Assembly (NCBI GenBank): GCA_049302755.1
Contig: JBAQMK010000004.1
Span: forward strand, 1 to 64,000
Source: UBA2211 sp049302755
GTDB taxonomy: Bacteria; Patescibacteriota; Minisyncoccia; Minisyncoccales; Minisyncoccaceae
DNA: 64,000 bases
Direction of reading: 5' to 3'
The position numbers and the translations under genes are program-made. Shown in pieces: positions 1 to 7,699 of the stretch. The first letter of the stretch is position 1. Each line of letters begins with the position of its first letter. The notes below the pieces were generated by a model. It was not told the DNA's origin and made no database searches. It saw only the letters and a program-made list of their open reading frames with translations.

Positions 1-545
1 TCTTTGTATAGCAAATTAGTTACTGATATTTTTTGAATTTTTTTACCAACTTTTTCAGCCTCTTTATCTAAAATGTCATTTTTGAATGCTTCTTTTGATA
101 AAAAACTTAATTGATCGAATCTATCTAAAAATTCGTTACAATTAATTTGAAAAAATAATTTATCTGATAGTTTTCCTTCAATGTCTTGTGCATTGAAAAC
201 AATAATGGTTTCAAAATTAGTTAATATTGCCCAAGTTACTCCTTTATTGAAAGAATATTTTATGGCTTGGTTAGCTAATTTTTCATCATGTATATCAACA
301 TTGAATTTCTTTGCTTCTAAATAAAATTTAATTCTATCGTTGAGATAGAAACCATAATCTACTCGGTCAGAAGAAACAGTTTCTTCGGCGGAGACTTCTT
401 TTTTACTATGAACGTCCCAACCTAATGATTCAAAAAGTGGTTGAATAAAATCTTTTTTTACTTCTTCTTCAGTATATGATTTTAGTTTCCCTGCATTTTT
501 AACATCTTCATATTTCTTAACGAGGTTTTGTATTTTATTTTTCAT
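1..545 (-). CDS. Restriction-type nuclease domain protein, N-terminal part (truncated by window edge)
   Basis: About 181 N-terminal residues are visible, starting MKNKIQNLVKKYEDVKN; the C-terminus lies beyond base 1. Residues ~60-80 hold a PD-(D/E)xK-like core: D63 in RVDY, then a hydrophobic strand and E77-A-K79. Known families with this N-terminal arrangement are the R subunits of type I and the fused type IIG/IIL restriction-modification enzymes, where the nuclease is followed by helicase or methyltransferase domains. I infer a restriction or BREX-like defence enzyme, but the diagnostic C-terminal domains are outside the window, so a free-standing nuclease is possible. A TATTAT/TATAAA-like -10 lies at about 560-570 and there is no Shine-Dalgarno sequence. 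The roughly 195 bases up to the next gene contain a GC-richer stretch (630-720) that I cannot assign. Confidence 0.6.
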   Translation of the reverse strand, partial: MKNKIQNLVKKYEDVKNAGKLKSYTEEEVKKDFIQPLFESLGWDVHSKKEVSAEETVSSDRVDYGFYLNDRIKFYLEAKKFNVDIHDEKLANQAIKYSFNKGVTWAILTNFETIIVFNAQDIEGKLSDKLFFQINCNEFLDRFDQLSFLSKEAFKNDILDKEAEKVGKKIQKISVTNLLYK

Positions 546-740
546 TTTTGTTCGTGTATTTATAATAGCTCAAAAATTAAAAAATGTGTAGTGTTAAATA
601 ATGAGATTAAAGAAGACTTAAAATTGCAGGCAAGGAAGGTCTAGAGCCCCTACCCTCTAAGCAGTGTAAGGGTTCTTTGGAGGTCTTGGTGATAGTCAAT
701 TTGAGGTGTCGGGGTCTGGGAAAATGAGACGATGAGACAT

Positions 741-3149
741 TTAAAGTTTATCTCTTATCTTTTTAAGTGATTTAATGAGTTCTTGTCGTGCCAATTTTAA
801 TTCCATCTCTTCACCAAATTGACTGTCAGGAAAGAAAATATCCCAGACCTCAAAAATAAATTTATCTATATCATAAACAGTAACAAGCTCATACATCATA
901 GCTTCGGCATCATCTCGTATTCGTAGTAGGCCATTCCTACTTTCTTTTTCGTAATCATCCCTCCAACGTATTAGCTCTCGCAGTAATTGATCCTTATGGG
1001 GCAAACCAATAACGTTGTGATTTTCTGGGTCAATGTCTGTCGGTATGTTTGTAAAATATTTTGCAAAAAACTGAGGTTCAAATATAATGATTTTTACTTT
1101 AATATCAGCAAAAACGTCTAGCCAACCTTTTTTGAGGGCAAGTATTCCGAGATAACAGGCTTTTTCCAAAATACGAGGCTCATCATAGCCATGACTATCT
1201 GTGCCCTTTTTAAGAGCGTGGATTGTAAAAGAATTAAGAGCACTTACGCAGGCAATAAGAAGTTTTTTATTTTTCATTTTTTCTGCGACGAGAATGCCTG
1301 TTTTTGCAACGCAGTCCGTGAGAGTATTGAACGGATTACAACCGGCATCAAACTTTTCAGTATGATGAGCAAACCAAGTAGGTAGGTGTATATTCCAACT
1401 CAAGCGTTCTTCTATTGCTCTTTGTTCTGTAGTAAACTCTGGGTTGGCATGGAGTGAAATAAGTAAGTTATTTATATCGAAAATTAGACGACCGATACTG
1501 TCAGTAAGAGTAGTATCGCAAGATTTAAGCTGTTCCGATAGTTGTCGCAAACTCATATAGATTTCATTAATAAATTCAATAAAGTCGCTTCTGTATCTAT
1601 CTTTTTCGCGTTGCTCTGTTAAGTTAGAATAATAATTTACTATTTCAACAATCAAAGAATACATTTCATCATAAGCCTTACTCAGAGCAAACTTTGTACT
1701 GATATCATTTGGAAATAAGCCTACTTTCATATACATAGAAATATAGTTAGCAATTTTTCCTATATTTTCTAAACTGTCATCAAAATGATAACTACGTATT
1801 AATTTAGTACTTCCAAAAATTGCCCCAATAAGAGTTAAAAAACCTTGATTACACCTATCTATGATAACGGTTTGTTTTTCTGTTATGCCAAAAACAGCTA
1901 TACGTAAAATTTTTCCTTGAATGCTACGTATCATGACATTTAAACCTTTGCTAGCTGCTACGATGCCAATATCAATAAACACACGAGCTCCTTGAAATAC
2001 TACTTCAACATTTTTCGCACGTTCACCATTTTGAATGAAGAAGTCGAGGTTACCAACTAGTTGCTCAAGTACAGGATTTTCATTTCGAGTGCTCATAAAG
2101 TTGATATCCTGCGCTTTAACAGCAAGAGCTTTATATACATCAATAATGTAGGTAGCTATCTCATCTTTACCTTCTTTTATAAATTTTTCTCCTGCTTTAT
2201 TTAAGCGTTCAAAATTTTTATTGAGAAAATTCTGGCTATCACTTTCAACGGCAAGAAATGCAATACTAGAAGGGATAATCAGTGACGATGTTTTTCTTAC
2301 ATCAAAAAATTTTCCTAAAATATTATAGATAGCAGTAAGGCCTCTCTTTGTTGTCCCAACTTCCTGCTTATCAGCAAGCTTCATAGAGATTTCTACTAAA
2401 TTTTCGAGTTGTCTATCAAGGTTTGATATGAATGGCTGAAGAAATTGATTGTATGCTTGGGCAAGTGCCATATCGTTGGTTGTTCCTGGGTTTTTTGCTT
2501 GTAATACATCAGCTAATTTTTCTGCATCAGATTGAAGTTTAGAGAGAAAACGTACGCCTTCTTTTTCCAAAAAAATTATTGCTTGAGAAGGGTTAAGTTT
2601 TTGAATTACATTTTTATATTGCCAATCTATTAAAGAAAAAACTATTCCTACTAAAAACAACGAAGAAATAATGATAATAGAACTCATTGTGGAAGAAACA
2701 ATTAGTACACTACCAATATAAAGACCTCCACCAAGAAAAACCAAAGTTATTAGAATGACAATAAAATAAACAAATTTCTCTTTCCAATCATGAATAAAAA
2801 CTTCAAAATATTGTGAAGAATATAACTCTGCTGCACTTTGGATAAGAAAAATTGAGATTGTGAAAACAATAGCGATTGTTCCACCAATCATTGCCCCCAA
2901 AGTAATTAAGTAACTACTTAAAATATCCTGAGTAAATCCATTACCAGCAAATTGGTTAACAATTAATCCAATAGCTAATCCTACCATCACAAAAGATGCT
3001 CGTCTTATTAAGCCGAAATGTCTCGAAATGGACGAGACTAGTTTTCTCCATCTGCTTATGTACAACCAGGTCGTAAGCTTCCAACTATATTTCAGGTATT
3101 GAGCCCAACCTTGTTTCCATTCTTTAATTTCGTTGATCAAAGCCTTCAT
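741..3149 (-). CDS. Large membrane protein, DUF2254-like
   Basis: 802 residues. Four hydrophobic segments lie in the N-terminal quarter (about 50-68, 80-103, 126-150 and 155-172), followed by a long, mostly helical soluble part. The stretch FTISIFLIQSAAELYSSQYF after the second segment resembles the signature of DUF2254 membrane proteins, whose function is unknown. The remaining ~620 residues show no catalytic motif that I recognise. It is monocistronic on the minus strand, without SD, and ends near 741. The region 1-3150 (restriction-type protein plus this gene) looks like accessory DNA next to a tRNA cluster, but I see no attachment site. The family assignment is tentative; the membrane topology is clear. 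Confidence 0.6.
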   Translation of the reverse strand: MKALINEIKEWKQGWAQYLKYSWKLTTWLYISRWRKLVSSISRHFGLIRRASFVMVGLAIGLIVNQFAGNGFTQDILSSYLITLGAMIGGTIAIVFTISIFLIQSAAELYSSQYFEVFIHDWKEKFVYFIVILITLVFLGGGLYIGSVLIVSSTMSSIIIISSLFLVGIVFSLIDWQYKNVIQKLNPSQAIIFLEKEGVRFLSKLQSDAEKLADVLQAKNPGTTNDMALAQAYNQFLQPFISNLDRQLENLVEISMKLADKQEVGTTKRGLTAIYNILGKFFDVRKTSSLIIPSSIAFLAVESDSQNFLNKNFERLNKAGEKFIKEGKDEIATYIIDVYKALAVKAQDINFMSTRNENPVLEQLVGNLDFFIQNGERAKNVEVVFQGARVFIDIGIVAASKGLNVMIRSIQGKILRIAVFGITEKQTVIIDRCNQGFLTLIGAIFGSTKLIRSYHFDDSLENIGKIANYISMYMKVGLFPNDISTKFALSKAYDEMYSLIVEIVNYYSNLTEQREKDRYRSDFIEFINEIYMSLRQLSEQLKSCDTTLTDSIGRLIFDINNLLISLHANPEFTTEQRAIEERLSWNIHLPTWFAHHTEKFDAGCNPFNTLTDCVAKTGILVAEKMKNKKLLIACVSALNSFTIHALKKGTDSHGYDEPRILEKACYLGILALKKGWLDVFADIKVKIIIFEPQFFAKYFTNIPTDIDPENHNVIGLPHKDQLLRELIRWRDDYEKESRNGLLRIRDDAEAMMYELVTVYDIDKFIFEVWDIFFPDSQFGEEMELKLARQELIKSLKKIRDKL

Positions 3150-3166
3150 TTTGATTATTTAAATAA

Positions 3167-3186
3167 ACACCTCAAAATAGAGGTGT
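3167..3186 (-). terminator. Terminator after the tRNA-Trp gene
   Basis: Seven-base-pair hairpin (arms ACACCTC and GAGGTGT, six-base loop) followed on the minus strand by a T-rich run. It lies between tRNA-Trp and the DUF2254-like gene and would end the tRNA/rpmG transcript. Confidence 0.7.
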
Positions 3187-3227
3187 CATGTTATTAACTA
3201 TTAAATTGATATTGTTGTCTGCCATCA

Positions 3228-3302
3228 TGGCAGGGGCGGTAGGATTCGAACCGACAAGACTTCTTTTGGAGAGAAGCAGTTTACCGTTAAGCTTACGCCC
3301 CT
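3228..3302 (-). tRNA. trpT: tRNA-Trp (anticodon CCA)
   Basis: Cloverleaf on the minus strand: acceptor AGGGGCG pairs with CGCCCCT; anticodon stem CTTCT/AGAAG with loop CTCCAAA gives anticodon CCA; normal T-loop TTCGAAT; discriminator G. The 3' CCA is encoded (complement of 3228-3230). Trp from UGG only, together with TGA stops in the window, argues for the standard bacterial code. Confidence 0.95.
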
Positions 3303-3307
3303 AAAAC

Positions 3308-3328
3308 AAAAGGGAGCACTTCCCTTTT
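3308..3328 (-). terminator. Hairpin at the 3' end of rpmG
   Basis: Stem AAAAGGGA/TCCCTTTT with a five-base loop, overlapping the rpmG stop codon. On the minus strand it is followed by TGTTTT, a weak U-tract, so some read-through into tRNA-Trp is likely. Confidence 0.5.
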
Positions 3329-3488
3329 ATCTCTTTACTTCTTTGAAAGTTGTGTGCTTTTTGCACTCTTTGCAAAACTTACTCATTTCTAACTTATCTT
3401 CAACCTGTTTTGTCTTGTTGGTGAAGTATGAAGTCTTTTTGCAAGCCGTACAAACAACCTTTGTTCTTTTTTTCTTTTTTGTTGCCAT
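3327..3488 (-). CDS. rpmG: 50S ribosomal protein L33
   Basis: 53 residues starting MATKKKKRTKVVCTACKKTS. Two CxxC pairs (C13/C16 and C39/C42) form the zinc ribbon of the zinc-containing L33 form, and the length matches the family (about 50 residues). L33 sits near the E site of the large subunit. It lies between tRNA-Thr and tRNA-Trp, a tRNA-rpmG-tRNA arrangement common in bacteria (often followed by secE-nusG, here located at 30 kb instead). The start has no SD and the context AATAATATGGC seen at most core genes of this window. Too short for simple ORF cutoffs but clearly real. Confidence 0.95.
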   Translation of the reverse strand: MATKKKKRTKVVCTACKKTSYFTNKTKQVEDKLEMSKFCKECKKHTTFKEVKR

Positions 3489-3512
3489 ATTATTATCTTA
3501 TTTATTTCTCTG

Positions 3513-3584
3513 AGCCGATGGTGAGAATCGGACCCACGACCTTTCCCTTACCAAGGGAATGTTCTACCACTGAACTACATCGGC
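3513..3584 (-). tRNA. thrT: tRNA-Thr (anticodon GGT)
   Basis: Acceptor GCCGATG/CATCGGC, anticodon stem TTCCC/GGGAA, loop TTGGTAA with anticodon GGT. The T-loop reads TCCGATT, with C instead of U at position 55. CCA is not encoded. Confidence 0.93.
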
Positions 3585-3600
3585 GTTTCCCCTCCACGGC

Positions 3601-3686
3601 TGGTGGGCGATGAGGGACTTGCACCCCCGAAGGCCGAAGCCATCTGATTTACAGTCAGACCCGTTTGACTACTTTGGTAATCGCCC
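3601..3686 (-). tRNA. tyrT: tRNA-Tyr (anticodon GTA)
   Basis: Class II tRNA with a long variable arm. Acceptor GGGCGAT/ATCGCCC, anticodon stem TCTGA/TCAGA with loop CTGTAAA (anticodon GTA). The T-loop is TGCAAGT (G at position 55). 3' CCA is encoded at the complement of 3601-3603. Confidence 0.94.
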
Positions 3687-3714
3687 AATATGAACAATGA
3701 TAGCAAAATATTGA

Positions 3715-4386
3715 TTATTTTTCAATAACTTTCATTCTTTGTTCTTTCCACTCCTGTATTTTCTTTTGATGACCGGATAAAAGGACCGGAGGAACCTTCC
3801 ATTTCTTTCCCTTTTCTGGAACAAACACTTCTGGTCTGGTATACTCGGGATACTCGATAAAACCGCCTTTTTTAGTCATTCTTTCCTTTAAAAAAGAAGG
3901 TTTTCCTAAAACATTGGGAATCATACGGGAGATTGTTTCAATCACAATCATCGCCGGTAATTCCCCGCCCATTAAATCATATTCTCCGATTGATATTTCT
4001 TCATCAGCAATATATTTAGCTACTCTTTCATCCACTCCTTCATATCGGCCACAAATGAAAATCAAATTATCATATTTACTCAATTGAAAAGCTTTCTTTT
4101 GATTAAAGGTCTTTCCTCGAGGAGTAAATAAAATAACTCTGTTTTTCTTTTTGTTCTTTTTCAATATTTCTTTAACCGCTTTGAAGATCGGCTCAACTTT
4201 TAAAACCATACCCAATCCCCCGCCGTACGGTCGATCATCAACCGTTCTCCTTTCATTATCAGTCCATTTTCTCAAATCATGGACATTAATCTTAAGCAGG
4301 CCTTTGTCCGAGGCTTTCTTGATAAAAGATTCATTTAAGTATGAATCAAATAAATTAGGGAAAATTGTAATAATATTGAACTGCAT
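3715..4386 (-). CDS. trmD: tRNA (guanine-N1)-methyltransferase TrmD
   Basis: 223 residues, close to the usual ~240. TrmD methylates G37 of tRNAs reading CUN, CCN and CGG, using S-adenosylmethionine bound in a trefoil knot, and prevents +1 frameshifts. Visible motifs: NIITIFPNLFDSYL at the N-terminus, FTPRGKTFNQ, CGRYEGVDERV and the knot motif SIGEYDLMGGELPAM. The start at MQFNIITIF follows a weak AAGGAC. In most bacteria trmD directly follows rpsP-khpA(-rimM); here an orphan single-gene cassette (4438-4674) with its own terminator-promoter pair sits between khpA and trmD, so trmD probably uses its own promoter (TATAAT-like boxes near 4395-4425). rimM and rplS, its frequent neighbours, are not adjacent. 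Confidence 0.97.
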   Translation of the reverse strand: MQFNIITIFPNLFDSYLNESFIKKASDKGLLKINVHDLRKWTDNERRTVDDRPYGGGLGMVLKVEPIFKAVKEILKKNKKKNRVILFTPRGKTFNQKKAFQLSKYDNLIFICGRYEGVDERVAKYIADEEISIGEYDLMGGELPAMIVIETISRMIPNVLGKPSFLKERMTKKGGFIEYPEYTRPEVFVPEKGKKWKVPPVLLSGHQKKIQEWKEQRMKVIEK

Positions 4387-4437
4387 AAAAGATTGTCCTT
4401 ATTATAATATATTATAATAAATAAAAAAAGAGAAAGA

Positions 4438-4674
4438 TTACATGGGATATTCTATGCCGTGTGTGATGAATTCATCAAGAAGGTCGTCATAGATTTCCAA
4501 GATATTTTCTCTGTCTTTTTTGGGATCCAATGAAAGAATCTTTTCTATTTTGCTGTTTATGATTTTTGGAAGAGGAGATATGTGCCCTCTTTCAATGTTT
4601 TCTTTCAACTGTTTAAGGATTAAGATGATGCCAGATGGATCATCTCTGTTTAACACCATAAAGCTGAACTGCAT
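4438..4674 (-). CDS. Orphan small protein (78 aa), SD-led cassette
   Basis: I do not recognise this protein (MQFSFMVLNRDDPSGIILIL...). It is acidic to neutral, helical, without signal peptide or cysteines. The start at 4674 is chosen because AAAGGTG lies eight bases upstream; a longer frame beginning 12 codons earlier has no such signal and would begin at about the predicted RNA 5' end. A consensus promoter lies at 4699-4727. The gene interrupts the usual khpA-trmD order. No function is proposed. Confidence 0.6.
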   Translation of the reverse strand: MQFSFMVLNRDDPSGIILILKQLKENIERGHISPLPKIINSKIEKILSLDPKKDRENILEIYDDLLDEFITHGIEYPM

Positions 4675-4698
4675 AGTAAACACCTTTGTACTGTCTGT

Positions 4699-4727
4699 TG
4701 TATAACTCAAAATAACGACTTTGTCAA
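4699..4727 (-). promoter_or_regulatory. Sigma70-type promoter of the 4438-4674 gene
   Basis: Minus strand: TTGACA, 17 bp, TATACA, directly behind the khpA terminator. Predicted transcript starts about 20 bases before the SD. Confidence 0.7.
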
Positions 4728-4737
4728 TAAAACAAAA

Positions 4738-4754
4738 AGTCCCATAATGGGACT
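4738..4754 (-). terminator. Terminator of the rpmF-...-khpA operon
   Basis: Hairpin AGTCCCAT/(AT)GGGACT followed by TTTTTG on the minus strand, just past khpA. Confidence 0.75.
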
Positions 4755-4771
4755 CTTTGCGTTATAAACAA

Positions 4772-5113
4772 TTAAATCTTGAAATCCTCGAAGTCTTCAG
4801 TAATGTTGGTTGAAGGAGCTTCGGCTGCAGGTGCAGCTTCTTGAGGCTTTCTTCTTGAGCCACCTTCAGGTTCTTCAATCTTCAGGTTAACTCTGGCGTG
4901 ATTCTTAAGACCGATGATTCTAACTAGGTTTCTAATTGCCCTAGCTGTTGAACCTTCTCTTCCGATTAACTGACCCATGTCTTCTGGGTTTACTTTCACT
5001 GTTAATAGAACACCCATTTCGTCAACTTTTCTGTCTACTTTGACATCAGTTGGATGATCAACTAGTGTTTTAACGATAAACTCAAGAAATTCGATATCTT
5101 TTGCTTCTGCCAT
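4772..5113 (-). CDS. khpA: KH-domain RNA-binding protein KhpA
   Basis: 113 residues. A single KH domain (residues ~5-85) carries the RNA-binding GxxG loop as GREG in GQLIGREGSTARAIR; the C-terminus is an Ala/Pro/Glu-rich tail. KhpA proteins are small RNA chaperones linked to cell size and sRNA/ribosome function. The start MAEAKDIEF is chosen because this family begins that way in related genomes; an upstream in-frame start adds 12 residues of poor quality. Follows rpsP, as usual in Gram-positive-like gene orders. Confidence 0.92.
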   Translation of the reverse strand: MAEAKDIEFLEFIVKTLVDHPTDVKVDRKVDEMGVLLTVKVNPEDMGQLIGREGSTARAIRNLVRIIGLKNHARVNLKIEEPEGGSRRKPQEAAPAAEAPSTNITEDFEDFKI

Positions 5114-5236
5114 GCTAGTTCTTTTATTTCTAAATACTATACTTTTCACCGGGTAGTTCGACCTTTCCTTTTATCATTATATTACTCGCTACCCTTTTCC
5201 GATATTAAGGTATAAAAAAGCAAGAATAGCTTAAAA

Positions 5237-5638
5237 CTATTCTGCCTTGGGAGCTTCTTCTGCTACAGGAGTCGTTTCTTCTGTTTTTGGAGTCTCTTCT
5301 ACTTTTGGAGCTTCTTCTGCTTTAGGGGCAGGAGCAGCTACTGGTGCCGGTTCGGCTTCAGGATTCTTTTTCTTTTTGAAAACAATCTTCTTTTTCTCTC
5401 CTTTTATAATTGATTCATTGATAAGAAGATTATAAACTGTATCTGAAGGAATTGCTCCAACGCTAATCCAGTATTGAATTCTATCGGCGTGCAAGATTTT
5501 CTCTTTAGTCAAAGGGTTGTAAAATCCTACCTGTTCGACAAACTTTCCTCCCTGGGGTGGATTGTTTCTGTCAGTTACGACAACCTTGTATGAAGGTTGC
5601 TTTTTCTTTCCTGTTCTAAATAGTCTGATTACTAACAT
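5237..5638 (-). CDS. rpsP: 30S ribosomal protein S16 with acidic tail
   Basis: 133 residues. Residues 1-85 are S16 (MLVIRLFRTGKKKQPSYKVV, then RNNPPQGGKFVEQVGFYNPL), which helps 30S assembly. Residues ~92-133 are an extension of Ala/Pro/Glu repeats (EEAPKVEETPKTEETT type), absent from standard S16 of ~80-90 residues. Similar low-complexity tails occur here in khpA and rpmF, all in one operon. No SD; the start lies 65 bases after rnc. Confidence 0.97.
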   Translation of the reverse strand: MLVIRLFRTGKKKQPSYKVVVTDRNNPPQGGKFVEQVGFYNPLTKEKILHADRIQYWISVGAIPSDTVYNLLINESIIKGEKKKIVFKKKKNPEAEPAPVAAPAPKAEEAPKVEETPKTEETTPVAEEAPKAE

Positions 5639-5704
5639 ATTCGGTTATTATTAATTACAAAAATATCTTACACTATTACTCAATTATTTTCAACCCCTCT
5701 TGAA

Positions 5705-6397
5705 TTACCAATCCTTGACTTTCAAAGCTTCGTCAGCTGCTTTTAATTCGGCTTCGTGCTTTGAAGAACCGTCTCCTTTGGCAACCAATTCATCTCCGAG
5801 GAACACTCCGACGATGAAGAATCTCATATGGTCGGGACCGGTTTCTTCTAAGACCTGGTAAACCGGAGTGATGGCCACGATTTCCTGAGCCTTTTCCTGG
5901 AAGAGCGATTTAGGGTCTTTAAACAGTCTTTTTTCAATGATTTCAGGAAGCATTCTATTAATCAGGTTCTTTTCAATAAAGACCTTGGTTACTTCGTATC
6001 CCTGGTCCAAATAAAGAGCACCGATAAAAGCTTCAAAGGTATCGCTTAAAATATACTTTCTAGCTTTGCCTTTTTCTTTCTCTTCTCCCGATGACAGCAA
6101 AAGAAAATTTTCGAACCCAATTTCCTTGGCTGTATCCGAGAGGATGCTGGCGTTAACTAAAGAAGCTCTCCATCCGGTCATCTCTCCCTCCGGTTTGTCA
6201 GGATAGGTTAAAAAAAGATAATCGGTAGTTATTAATTCTAAGACCGCATCTCCCAAGAATTCTAATCTCTCGTTGTGAGAAAGATAGAAATCGGGATTCT
6301 CGTTCAAATAAGAACGATGGCAGAAAGCCTGGATTAATAAATCTTTATTTTTAAAAGAAATGTTTAATGATTTTTCTAAAACAGAAAAATCTTTCAT
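5705..6397 (-). CDS. rnc: Ribonuclease III
   Basis: 230 residues. RNase III cleaves double-stranded RNA in rRNA and mRNA maturation. The signature ERLEFLGDAVLE (about residues 40-51) carries the metal-binding Glu/Asp residues, a second acidic site lies in DTFEAFIGALYLD, and the C-terminal third is a double-stranded RNA-binding domain ending KHEAELKAADEAL. The start MKDFSVLEK is one base after the nusB stop (pattern TAATATG), the same spacing as rpmF-nusB, so I prefer it to an in-frame ATG five codons upstream that would overlap nusB. Confidence 0.96.
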   Translation of the reverse strand: MKDFSVLEKSLNISFKNKDLLIQAFCHRSYLNENPDFYLSHNERLEFLGDAVLELITTDYLFLTYPDKPEGEMTGWRASLVNASILSDTAKEIGFENFLLLSSGEEKEKGKARKYILSDTFEAFIGALYLDQGYEVTKVFIEKNLINRMLPEIIEKRLFKDPKSLFQEKAQEIVAITPVYQVLEETGPDHMRFFIVGVFLGDELVAKGDGSSKHEAELKAADEALKVKDW

Positions 6398-6398
6398 A

Positions 6399-6866
6399 TT
6401 ATTCTTCTTCATTGTCGTTTTCTCCTTTATTTTCTTCTTCCTCTTCTCCGACGATTTCTCGATAGACTGTTCCCAAAACTCCGTTAATGAATTTTCGAGA
6501 GTTTTCTCCGCCGAAGTTCTTGGCTAATTCGATGGCTTCATTAATAGCCACCTTGGGCGGAACCTCGTCTTTATTCTCATAAAGAAGTTCAAAAATGCCG
6601 ATCCGCAAAACATTCCTATCGAGAATGTTTATCTGATTGATCGGCCACTCCGGAGCAGTTTTTTCAATAATTTTGTCGATAACTTCAAGATTTTCTTTGA
6701 CGCCGTTAACGATCGCCCAAATAAAATCATAGCTTTCAAGGCCTTTACCGAATTCTTCAATATTCTTTTCGGTTATTTTTTCCAAATCATTATCAACCTT
6801 TCCGTGAAAGTCCCATTCATACAGGCTTTGCATTGCGACAGATCTTGATAGGTGCCTTGAGGCCAT
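6399..6866 (-). CDS. nusB: Transcription antitermination protein NusB
   Basis: 155 residues. All-helical NusB fold: N-terminal RHLSRSVAMQSLYEWDF and the conserved ending VPPKVAINEAIELAKNFGGE followed by KFINGVLG. With NusE (S10) it binds boxA RNA in rRNA leaders. A Glu/Asn-rich tail of about 15 residues is added. One base separates it from both rpmF and rnc, showing tight coupling. Confidence 0.94.
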   Translation of the reverse strand: MASRHLSRSVAMQSLYEWDFHGKVDNDLEKITEKNIEEFGKGLESYDFIWAIVNGVKENLEVIDKIIEKTAPEWPINQINILDRNVLRIGIFELLYENKDEVPPKVAINEAIELAKNFGGENSRKFINGVLGTVYREIVGEEEEENKGENDNEEE

Positions 6867-6867
6867 A

Positions 6868-7131
6868 TTATTTCTTTTCTTCTTTTTTAGATTCTGAGGC
6901 TTTAGTTTCTCCTATTTCTTTTTGTCTCTTTTTTTGTTCTTTCTTCTCTAATTTAGCCATTACGTTTACAAGTTCAGTTCCCTTGTAGTAGCCGCAATAA
7001 CCGCAAAGAGTGTGAGGCAAAACAGGCTTTCCGCATTTAGCGCATTTAACTAAAACAGGGGCCTTAATAAAGATGTTTCCCCTTCTTCTGTTTTTTCTTG
7101 ATTGATTGTGTCTTTGTTTTGGTACTGCCAT
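6868..7131 (-). CDS. rpmF: 50S ribosomal protein L32
   Basis: 87 residues. N-terminus MAVPKQRHNQSRKNRRRG and a four-cysteine zinc ribbon (CAKCGKPVLPHTLCGYCGYY) identify L32; the usual length is ~56-60, and the excess is a Lys/Glu-rich C-terminal tail. First gene of the rpmF-nusB-rnc-rpsP-khpA operon. No SD; start context AAGAATATGGC. Confidence 0.96.
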   Translation of the reverse strand: MAVPKQRHNQSRKNRRRGNIFIKAPVLVKCAKCGKPVLPHTLCGYCGYYKGTELVNVMAKLEKKEQKKRQKEIGETKASESKKEEKK

Positions 7132-7188
7132 ATTCTTATCTTTAAATCTATATGACTATTATACATTTTTAAAAGTTTTTGTCAAAAA

Positions 7189-7207
7189 AAAGAGGTATCA
7201 CCTCTTT
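7189..7207 (-). terminator. Terminator of the 7209-7556 gene
   Basis: Perfect eight-base-pair hairpin AAAGAGGT/ACCTCTTT with a three-base loop, then six T residues on the minus strand, one base past the stop codon. Confidence 0.85.
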
Positions 7208-7208
7208 G

Positions 7209-7556
7209 TTAGTTGTATGCAATCATGAATTCTTCTTCTGTGTCTGTAATCGGAGGGCCTTTTGCCTCTGTTTGTTCTGGGACGGTCTCTTCTACTACCG
7301 GCAGAGAGACAACTTCAAGAAGGTTTCTTGATAGTTCAGCATCAATGGGCAGAATAAGAATCGAGGCAGCAATGTTAGTGCATATTCCTTTCGGCATGTC
7401 GCCTAATAAGTCTTGAAGTCCTTCAAAAAGTTTTTCATCACTGACTGATGTATCTTTATCATTTTTCTTTAAGAAGATTTCAAAAACTACTCTGACTTTT
7501 GACCCCTCATCATCTATGGGGTATTCGGCATCAAGGATAAATGGTTTTTCTTCCAT
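7209..7556 (-). CDS. Orphan acidic protein (115 aa), SD-led cassette
   Basis: Unrecognised. The sequence starts MEEKPFILDAEYPIDDEGSK and alternates strands and helices, with an acidic Pro/Glu/Thr-rich C-terminal region (EETVPEQTEAKGPPITDTEE). No signal peptide or cysteine pair. The ATG at 7556 is chosen over a GTG three codons upstream because AGGTGA sits five bases before it. It has its own promoter (7605-7633), a hairpin at the predicted RNA 5' end (7582-7598) and a strong terminator. Confidence 0.65.
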   Translation of the reverse strand: MEEKPFILDAEYPIDDEGSKVRVVFEIFLKKNDKDTSVSDEKLFEGLQDLLGDMPKGICTNIAASILILPIDAELSRNLLEVVSLPVVEETVPEQTEAKGPPITDTEEEFMIAYN

Positions 7557-7581
7557 GATAATCACCTAAATGTAAAGGTTC

Positions 7582-7633
7582 TGCCTAATGTTTAGGCAAT
7601 CAATATCATACATCAATTTGTTTGATTTGTGAA
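7582..7633 (-). promoter_or_regulatory. Promoter and 5'-terminal hairpin of the 7209-7556 gene
   Basis: Minus strand: TTCACA (7628-7633), 17 bp, TATGAT (7605-7610). About six bases after the -10 the RNA would begin with a seven-base-pair hairpin TGCCTAA/TTAGGCA (7582-7598, loop of three), followed by the SD AGGTGA. Confidence 0.7.
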
Positions 7634-7699
7634 ATTTAAAAACATACAAGTCATTAAGGTTGCATTTTACATTTTTTTTAAAATGTGATACTTTAATAA

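Noticed and set aside
600..720. Possible degraded tRNA or RNA gene in the GC-richer stretch between the first two genes
   Set aside because: No cloverleaf, no TTCRA loop and no consistent hairpins could be built.
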